Part shown: positions 57,891 through 64,000 of the stretch, piece by piece
How the letters are laid out: the number at the start of each line of letters is the position of its first letter
How positions within the stretch are numbered: the first letter of the stretch is position 1
Source of the DNA: Muribaculaceae bacterium
GTDB lineage: Bacteria; Bacteroidota; Bacteroidia; Bacteroidales; Muribaculaceae
Assembly (NCBI GenBank): GCA_017427945.1
Contig: JAFRRT010000023.1
Coordinates: forward strand, 27,498 to 91,497
DNA length: 64,000 bases
Direction of reading: 5' to 3'
Made by a program: the position numbers and the translations under genes
Notes under the pieces: model-generated
The model's input: the letters and a program-made list of their open reading frames with translations, nothing else
Databases searched by the model: none
What the model was told of the DNA's origin: nothing

Positions 57891-60773
57891 TTATTTCTTC
57901 AAAATCTTGCGGGCGGTGCCGTCAGAGTACTTGACGATGTAGATGCCCGAGTCAGGAGCCACGTCGAAGCGGCGGCCCTGCAGGTCGTAGTAACCAACGA
58001 CATAGGCATCATCGGCAACGACGGAATTAACGCCTGAATTATCGGGAGTCAATACACACTCGAAGTAGTCCTGAAGGCTCAGGTAACCCGTCTTGTTGAT
58101 GCCGATGCTCAAGGGTGAGCTGGGATTGCTGAACGAGCCATCCTCGGCGTTAAAGTCGAATGTCACCTGAGGCAACAAGCGTCCAGTGTTGATGTCAAAG
58201 GCCGTCAGGAAGATGGGATAAACCACACTGTACTCATCCTTCAAAGTGCCCATGAACTGAGCGACATCCATCACCAGTTTGCCGTCAACCATTCGGCCGA
58301 AGACCCATGCTTGCGGCGTGAAGTCCCACAGGCCCTGGATGTAAACAAAGTCATTGAAGAAGCCCACCTTTACCTTGTGCTCTCCTTCAACCAGGTATTC
58401 AGAGACACTGGACCTGCTCTTGTAAGAGAAGGTGTACTCTATCAAATCCAGGTCTTCGGGTACATACACTGACGTGTCGGTGTACTTCGAGAGCGTGAGG
58501 CCTTGATAGTAATTCACAAATTCGAGGTTATCCTTGTCGGTGGTGATGAAGACATAATCAAACGTTGTGAAAACGCCGTTCTCATCTATCGTCAACTCCA
58601 AGTCCTTTTGAGTCGGGATGCCTGTTAACGGATCGTAGTCGGCAGATTTGAAGTAGAGTAAGTACTCATAGGAGCCCAACAACTGGGGATTGGGGAAAGT
58701 GACCTTGTTGCCGTCACGCACACCCTTGATCCAAGCGCCGGGTAAGTACTGCGAGATGCCTCTCAACCATACGTCATTACCGTCGAAGCCTATTGCCACA
58801 ACGGCGCTATAGGGATCCCAATCCATGCCATCGTTGATGGCTGTCGTCAAGTAGTAATCCTCGGTTGCCAGATTGACAGGAGGCGTGAGAGGCTGTTCCT
58901 CGGCAGGGATGTAAACCGATAAGTAATCGCCCGACTGCAGCCACTCGTAGTCAAGGTACTGGAACACATCGCCAAAGACACGGTTCATCGTTCCCAGGAT
59001 GTGTTTTTCATTGGTGCCGTTCTGGGTGACGGTACCATCGTCATTAATCGTGTAGGTCAATTCCTCGACAGACGGGTCATAGACGTAGGAATTCAGACTA
59101 TCGACATAGGTGAACATGGCCACCTGTACGGCCATCTCCAGCGACTTGGCATAGGCGATATACTGGCCCATGGGAACGGTGATGGTCTTGCCGTCCTCGC
59201 TCAGGGTGCCTTCTATCCAGCCATCGTAGTAAGACCAGGAAACCGGGCGCTGGATGTACACTTTGTTTTCAGGAGCATAGACGATGCTCAAGGCGCCTTC
59301 CTGCTGCTCATAGACAAGCTCATAGGGGCTCACGCCCTCAGGCACCTCTTGCTCTTTCTCGACTTCCTTGACGATGCCGCCCGTGCGCATGTACATCTTC
59401 AATTCACCGGCAGGCTGCTGCTCGATAACAGGAGGTACATAGGTTTCTTTCTCGACAAGGTTGTAATGGAAGACCATTTCGGGATTGGTTTGTCCCGTGG
59501 CAACCATGGTGATGCAGCCAGCGGGAACAGTGAGCGTATAGTTGCCTTCAACACTCAACGGGTATTCCTTATAAATGACAGCATTACCGCCAATTTCCCA
59601 CATGTTGCACTCAAACGTCTCGCCGGTATCATCATTGGCCAGTATGGAAATAGCCTCCTCGTCAACGAACACAGTGTCACCGTAAACAATGGTGAAAACC
59701 TGCAAAAGGTGTACCTCACCCTCGGGAGGATTGATGGTATAATCGGGCATACCGTCTTCAGGAATCAAATAATTGAAATTGAGTTCCTGAATTATCTCAC
59801 CCAGCGACTCGATGATGACAGCGCCAACGGGGATGTTCAAGGTGTAGCGGCCCGGTTCGGTAACCACTTCGGCGGTGTTGACATACACCTTGTTGTCCAA
59901 GGAAGACATTGCCGCATCGATGGTCGTGCCCGTCGTGTTGTTGGTCAAGGTCGCCATCACATCAGGGGCAAGGTAGTCCACCTCCATCGGGAAAGTAAGG
60001 GTGAAATACTGCAGGCTCTCCACCCTACCCTCGGCAGGGTCAATGGTAATCTGGTCGTAGAACGAAGGCAGGGTATCACCTGCAATCGAATAATCGAAGG
60101 TAAGCTCATGCACCGCCTCATCCAGCATATAGAACACGACGGCTCCAGAAGGAATCGTGAGGGTGTAGTTACCAGCTTCGGTAATCTCATCGGCAAAGTA
60201 AACAACCGCGGTGTAGCCCACGCTGATCATCTCACCGCGATAGGTCTTATTGGTCGAGGTATTGGCCAGTGTGGCCTTGCTGCCATCGGCAATCTCACCC
60301 ACATACTGCGGGAAAGAGATCGTGAAGTACTGCAACTTCTCCACCTCACCCTCGGCGGGGTTAATGGTAATCTGGTTATAGAACGAGTCAATATCTCCTT
60401 CAATGTTAAACCTCAGCGTCAGCGGCAAGAGGCGCTGGCCATTGACCGTGAGGGAGCCTTCGGGGAGATTCAGGTAATAGTCTCCCGAGGCGGTATAGCT
60501 TTCCTCAAAGTCGATTATCACGGTGGTTCCCGCGCCATCGGCACGCATACTACCTTCATAGGTAGCGCCGCCACCTTTCTGCAGGGTGGGTATAGCTCCT
60601 GGACTCACCACCACAGGCAAGCCATCAAAAGTGATGGTGAATTGTTGTAGGCTTGTCACCTCGCCCTCGGCGGGAGTGATTTGCATCACTTCATAAGGGT
60701 CGACGACAGCAAATGCCGACGAGCCATATAGGACAGCCATCAACAAAGCTAAAAATCTTACTGTTTGTTTCAT
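57891..60773 (-). CDS. Secreted protein with Ig-like repeats and T9SS C-terminal sorting domain
   Basis: A 960-residue exported protein. The signal peptide is 1-22 (YGSSAFA). Residues ~30-450 are four tandem ~105-residue beta domains, each starting with a PAEGEVESLQYFTI-like line and ending in a NYTLTIPSGAV-like strand. Residues ~470-880 are beta-rich, with pairs of YIQRPVSWSYYDGWI- and GNDVWLRGISQYLPGAWIKG-type segments that look like a repeated glycan-binding or adhesion fold of unknown ligand. The last ~45 residues (GYYDLQGRRFDV, SGIYIVKYSDGTARKILKK) are a clear type A T9SS sorting domain. No promoter element is visible in the 147-bp gap upstream. Confidence 0.85.
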   Translation of the reverse strand: MKQTVRFLALLMAVLYGSSAFAVVDPYEVMQITPAEGEVTSLQQFTITFDGLPVVVSPGAIPTLQKGGGATYEGSMRADGAGTTVIIDFEESYTASGDYYLNLPEGSLTVNGQRLLPLTLRFNIEGDIDSFYNQITINPAEGEVEKLQYFTISFPQYVGEIADGSKATLANTSTNKTYRGEMISVGYTAVVYFADEITEAGNYTLTIPSGAVVFYMLDEAVHELTFDYSIAGDTLPSFYDQITIDPAEGRVESLQYFTLTFPMEVDYLAPDVMATLTNNTTGTTIDAAMSSLDNKVYVNTAEVVTEPGRYTLNIPVGAVIIESLGEIIQELNFNYLIPEDGMPDYTINPPEGEVHLLQVFTIVYGDTVFVDEEAISILANDDTGETFECNMWEIGGNAVIYKEYPLSVEGNYTLTVPAGCITMVATGQTNPEMVFHYNLVEKETYVPPVIEQQPAGELKMYMRTGGIVKEVEKEQEVPEGVSPYELVYEQQEGALSIVYAPENKVYIQRPVSWSYYDGWIEGTLSEDGKTITVPMGQYIAYAKSLEMAVQVAMFTYVDSLNSYVYDPSVEELTYTINDDGTVTQNGTNEKHILGTMNRVFGDVFQYLDYEWLQSGDYLSVYIPAEEQPLTPPVNLATEDYYLTTAINDGMDWDPYSAVVAIGFDGNDVWLRGISQYLPGAWIKGVRDGNKVTFPNPQLLGSYEYLLYFKSADYDPLTGIPTQKDLELTIDENGVFTTFDYVFITTDKDNLEFVNYYQGLTLSKYTDTSVYVPEDLDLIEYTFSYKSRSSVSEYLVEGEHKVKVGFFNDFVYIQGLWDFTPQAWVFGRMVDGKLVMDVAQFMGTLKDEYSVVYPIFLTAFDINTGRLLPQVTFDFNAEDGSFSNPSSPLSIGINKTGYLSLQDYFECVLTPDNSGVNSVVADDAYVVGYYDLQGRRFDVAPDSGIYIVKYSDGTARKILKK

Positions 60774-60920
60774 TGTTTGAATGTGTTTGGTCTAAAGTTG
60801 AAAAGCCTAGGCAATATTGCTCATACTACGTTCGGCATTCACAATATGATAGTTAATGATATGTAATGTTCAAATCAACAATTCTCGGGGAATGACCTGA
60901 TTTTCATCAATCCTTGGTTA

Positions 60921-61799
60921 TCAGTTTGCCAAGAGCAAATCAATCAGGGCAGTCACATCAGCAATGCTTACGCCACCGTCACGGTTGACATCAGCAGCAT
61001 CGGGGGCGTCACCTCCGCTCAGCAGCAAATCAATGAGCGCCGTCACATCGGCAATACTCAAGCGGTTATTGCCGTCAACGTCACCAATGATGTAATCGGC
61101 ACCGCCAGCAATGGTATAGTTGAAGTTGAGCTCATGCACATCTTCGCTCAGCGTATAGATGACGATTGACCCCGAGGGGATGGTCAGGGTATAGTTACCG
61201 GCCTCGGTAATCTCCTCGCCGAAGTACACCAGCACGTTGAAGCCCACATCGTACATGTCGGACTGGTAGGTTGCGCCCGTCGTGGTGTTGGTCAACGTGG
61301 CCATTTTACCATACTCAATCTCGCCCACGTATTCAGGCAATGAAATGGAAAAATACTGCAGCCTTTCCACCTGGCCTTCGGCAGGGTCTATGGTGATTTG
61401 CTCATAAAAAGACTCTATACTGCCATTGATGATGAAACGGAGCGTCAGCGGCAGGAGGTGCTGGCCATTGACCGTAAGGGAGCCCTCAGGGAGATTCAGG
61501 AAATACTGACCTGATGCGGTACAGCACACGTCAAAATCCACTATGACTGAGGTTCCTGCTTCATCGGCACGCATAGTACCCTCATAGGTAGCGCCGCCAC
61601 CTTTCTGCAATGTGGGAATGGCTCCTTGACTCACCACCACGGGCAGGTCGGCGAAGGTGATGGTGAAGTGCTGCAGGCTTGTCACTTCGCCCTCGGCTGG
61701 AGTGATTTCCATCACTTCATAGGGGTCAACCACAGCAAAAGCCGATGAACTGTAAAGCACAGTCATCATCAAAACTAATAATCGTAAAGTCTGTTTCAT
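60921..61799 (-). CDS. Secreted Ig-like protein with dockerin-like C-terminus, paralogue of the preceding gene
   Basis: A 292-residue exported protein. The ATG at 61799 begins the signal peptide (MKQTLRLLVLMMTVLYSSSA); an upstream ATG at 61811 adds four residues. Residues 25-230 are nearly identical to the first two Ig-like repeats of 57891-60773. The chain then ends in two dockerin-like repeats (GDVDGNNRLSIADVTALIDL; ADVNRDGGVSIADVTALIDL) in place of the rest of the large protein. The repeat wording SIADVTALIDLLL is the same as in the SusD-like protein at 16283. The -7 element is at 61916-61923. The gap to the next gene is 147 bp. Confidence 0.87.
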   Translation of the reverse strand: MKQTLRLLVLMMTVLYSSSAFAVVDPYEVMEITPAEGEVTSLQHFTITFADLPVVVSQGAIPTLQKGGGATYEGTMRADEAGTSVIVDFDVCCTASGQYFLNLPEGSLTVNGQHLLPLTLRFIINGSIESFYEQITIDPAEGQVERLQYFSISLPEYVGEIEYGKMATLTNTTTGATYQSDMYDVGFNVLVYFGEEITEAGNYTLTIPSGSIVIYTLSEDVHELNFNYTIAGGADYIIGDVDGNNRLSIADVTALIDLLLSGGDAPDAADVNRDGGVSIADVTALIDLLLAN

Positions 61800-61915
61800 T
61801 GTTTGTATCATCTTAAAGAATGGGTACGTCGCAGCAATAACGAGTAAGTATCGCGCTCGGTTATAAATAATTATTGGTTATTATCTAAACGATTGTTTTG
61901 GTGTTCATTTTGTGG

Positions 61916-61923
61916 CAAAATTA
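61916..61923 (-). promoter_or_regulatory. -7 promoter element for the Ig-like genes
   Basis: The reverse strand reads TAATTTTG, giving a leader of about 110 bases. The 386-bp gap 61800-62185 holds this and the forward element at 62126. The rest is AT-rich with no gene. Confidence 0.5.
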
Positions 61924-62125
61924 ATATATTTTTTAAAACAGCAATATAAAAACGGCAAAACAAATAACAGATTGTGTTTCATTTATCGACATTTTCACCA
62001 CTTACTTCATTTTTATTGTTTGAGATGCTACGAGATTACTTGCTTTAAAATCTTGATTGGCATAACAAAAGCGGGGGTTTATTGAAAACACCCAATCACA
62101 GGTTGCCTTATTTACCGAAAATACA

Positions 62126-62133
62126 TAGCTTTG
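62126..62133 (+). promoter_or_regulatory. Promoter of the carbohydrate-binding protein gene
   Basis: TAGCTTTG matches the -7 consensus. A TTG at 62103-62105 lies 20 bases upstream, the usual -33 spacing, making this the best complete promoter in the window. The start codon is at 62186. Confidence 0.65.
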
Positions 62134-62185
62134 CGGGAAATAATCATGTTTTAATCACATCAAAACACTAATTAATTACACATTT

Positions 62186-64000
62186 ATGAAGAAACGATTC
62201 CTTTTAGCAACATTGGTTGCTATGGCGGGTGTTTTGGGCTATGCTCAGCAGACCATGTGGGTTCACACGGGTCATGTGCATTGGGCCTACAACACTGAAT
62301 CGGTGGGCACCATGCCGTATTCGTCGGCCAACCTGCTCACCGTGCTTGAGAAGGGGTTCACCCTTGCTGATGTGGACAGTGTTACCGTCGCCAACGAGAC
62401 GTTTGCCGACGACAATGTCCTCGTCAAGTACAGCAACAACACCGCCGAGGTGTATGTTGCCGGTAACATCGCCAACCACATCACCGCCCAGGTGAACGGC
62501 GCACGTGTCGCTTTGATGCAGGACGCCACTGTGGCCAGCGAGTACACTTACACCCTGCAGGGCACAAGCAGCAGCGGTTGCTTCTATCATGCGGGTTCCT
62601 ACAAGATGACACTCGTACTGAACGGTGTTAACCTGGTTAACCCTGACAGTGCTGCCATCAACATCCAGAACAGCAAGCGCATCGCCGTGCAGCTGGCCGA
62701 CGGAACGACCAACACCTTGAAGGACAGTAGCAGCAACACCAAGAAGGCTGCCTTCCTCGTAAAGGGCCATGCCGAGTTTGCCAAGGGCGGCTCACTGACC
62801 ATCACTGGTCTTAAGAAGCACGCTCTTGCCTGCAACGAGTACATGGAGGTCAAGAAGACCGTGGGCACCATTACCATCGTCAGCTCGGTAGCCGACGCCA
62901 TCAACGTGGCACAGTACTTCCAGATGAACGGCGGTACCATCAATATCCAGAGCTGCGGTGACGACGGTATCCAGGTTGATGCCGAAGACACTGCCAATCC
63001 TGAAGAGGACGGTCACGTGCTCATCAAGGGCGGTACCCTGACCATCAACGGCAGCGCAGCCGGCACCAAGTGCATCAAGGCCGAAGGCAACGTGGACATC
63101 CAGGGCGGTACCCTGACACTGAAGCACACCGGTATCCCCGTTTGGGACACTGACAAGCTCAAAATCAAGGAAGCCACTGGCATTGGCACCGACCGCAACC
63201 TCACCATCAACGGTGAAGAGGCTGTCGTGAACATCACCATGACCGGCAACGGTGCACGCGGCATGAAGTGCGACAGCACGATGACCTGCACTGCCGGCAA
63301 CATCGACATCAACTGCTCGGGCGCCGATTGGGCCTACAGCAATGTTGACACCAGCAGCGTGCGTTGTGCCAAGGCCGACTATGCCTTTATCCTGGATGGC
63401 GCTACCATGAAGGTTACCACCACCAAGGACGAGGCCATCGGTGTTTACAGCGAGGGCACCGCACTCATCAGCGGCGGCACGTTGACGCTCAACACCTATG
63501 ACCATGGTATCAAGACTTTGGGCAACATGGACATCACCGGCGGTACCATCAACTATACCGTTACCGGTCCCGCCAGCAAGGCCGTTAAGTGCGAGGGTGA
63601 CCTACACATCACGGGCGGTAACATCAGCGGCACCGTGAGCGGTGGCGGCGAGACTAACCAAAACGATCAGACGACTGCTGCCAGCGCCGGACTCAAGTGC
63701 GACGGCAATATGGTCATCGACGGCGGCACCTTCAACCTGAACGCCACTGGTGCCGGTGACAAGGGCATCAACGTGGATGGCACACTCACCATCAATGACG
63801 GTAACATCACCGTATCCACCACGGGCGGCCGCTATGGCACGACCAGCAGCGGTGGCGGCGGCTGGCCCGGCGGCGGTCAAGACAACAGCGACACGCACTC
63901 CTCGCCCAAATGCATCCGCAGCGAGGGCAACATGACCATTAACGGCGGTACCATCAAGGTGACCACAACTGGTGGCGTGAGCGGCTCCACCGGCGGCGGC
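62186..64000 (+). CDS. DUF4353-type carbohydrate-binding domain protein (3' end missing)
   Basis: An exported protein open for 605 codons to the end of the window with no stop, so it is truncated only by the window edge. The signal peptide is about 1-20 (MKKRFLLATLVAMAGVLGYA). After a ~100-residue N-terminal part, the chain is a right-handed beta-helix of GGTLTING, GGTINIQS and GNMTINGGTI-type turns, the pattern of the DUF4353/carbohydrate-binding domain family. Gly/Ser-rich loops (TSSGGGGWPGGGQ) break it near the end. Ligand and C-terminal module cannot be seen. It is transcribed divergently from the Ig-like gene pair, with its own promoter at 62126. Confidence 0.85.
   Translation, partial: MKKRFLLATLVAMAGVLGYAQQTMWVHTGHVHWAYNTESVGTMPYSSANLLTVLEKGFTLADVDSVTVANETFADDNVLVKYSNNTAEVYVAGNIANHITAQVNGARVALMQDATVASEYTYTLQGTSSSGCFYHAGSYKMTLVLNGVNLVNPDSAAINIQNSKRIAVQLADGTTNTLKDSSSNTKKAAFLVKGHAEFAKGGSLTITGLKKHALACNEYMEVKKTVGTITIVSSVADAINVAQYFQMNGGTINIQSCGDDGIQVDAEDTANPEEDGHVLIKGGTLTINGSAAGTKCIKAEGNVDIQGGTLTLKHTGIPVWDTDKLKIKEATGIGTDRNLTINGEEAVVNITMTGNGARGMKCDSTMTCTAGNIDINCSGADWAYSNVDTSSVRCAKADYAFILDGATMKVTTTKDEAIGVYSEGTALISGGTLTLNTYDHGIKTLGNMDITGGTINYTVTGPASKAVKCEGDLHITGGNISGTVSGGGETNQNDQTTAASAGLKCDGNMVIDGGTFNLNATGAGDKGINVDGTLTINDGNITVSTTGGRYGTTSSGGGGWPGGGQDNSDTHSSPKCIRSEGNMTINGGTIKVTTTGGVSGSTGGG

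Noticed and set aside
59001-60650. A 549-codon frame opposite the Ig-like protein
   Set aside because: Repetitive antisense of the tandem Ig repeats. The real gene has a signal peptide and sorting domain.

Overview
The window comes from a member of the Bacteroidota, almost certainly the order Bacteroidales (a gut- or rumen-type anaerobe of the Prevotellaceae/Muribaculaceae kind; the family cannot be fixed from sequence alone). The evidence is a fused SecDF, the type IX secretion (T9SS) regulator PorX beside a PorW/SprE-type lipoprotein, SusD-like and BspA-like proteins, T9SS-type C-terminal sorting motifs, and recurrent promoter -7 elements of the form TAnnTTTG with no consistent Shine-Dalgarno sequences.

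Layout. 0-6.5 kb: infB-folK, a convergent AraC regulator, then two glycosyltransferases. 6.5-16 kb: tRNA-Arg, secDF, a recF-DUF721-thioesterase operon, divergent pgeF, a zinc metallopeptidase and glgB. 16-19 kb: an orphan SusD-like protein carrying dockerin-like repeats at its N-terminus and a beta-sandwich tail, with no SusC partner. 19-25.6 kb: a U32 peptidase, a GxxExxY protein bracketed by inverted repeats, mutS, a zinc-ribbon protein with an FtsK-gamma-like domain, a DUF2795 protein and a PduO-type cobalamin adenosyltransferase. 25.6-41.7 kb: the accessory heart of the window. It holds an 11.4-kb operon of four BspA-like leucine-rich-repeat surface proteins, a divergent TPR membrane regulator, and a second operon of one unknown and two beta-barrel proteins. 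The two operons share a ~200-bp upstream block. 41.7-44.5 kb: a YafQ-type toxin-antitoxin pair, a LOG protein, a MITE-like repeat, birA and tsaE. 44.6-52 kb: porX, porW, a small membrane protein and an alanine:cation symporter. 52-58 kb: two identical tRNA-Asn genes, an S41 protease and mfd. 58-64 kb: two paralogous Ig-like secreted proteins and a truncated DUF4353-type carbohydrate-binding protein that runs off the end.

How the parts connect. SecDF exports many of these proteins across the inner membrane, and PorX/PorW belong to the regulation and function of the T9SS, which secretes proteins with the C-terminal motif seen at 57891-60773 and probably 26061-28640. Close relatives of both proteins carry a pair of dockerin-like calcium-binding repeats at the same C-terminal place. 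These two modules may therefore be alternative sorting or anchoring tails. Two families of dispersed AT-rich or tandem repeats, one with a gene-bearing form and a short empty form, sit in gaps next to gene ends.
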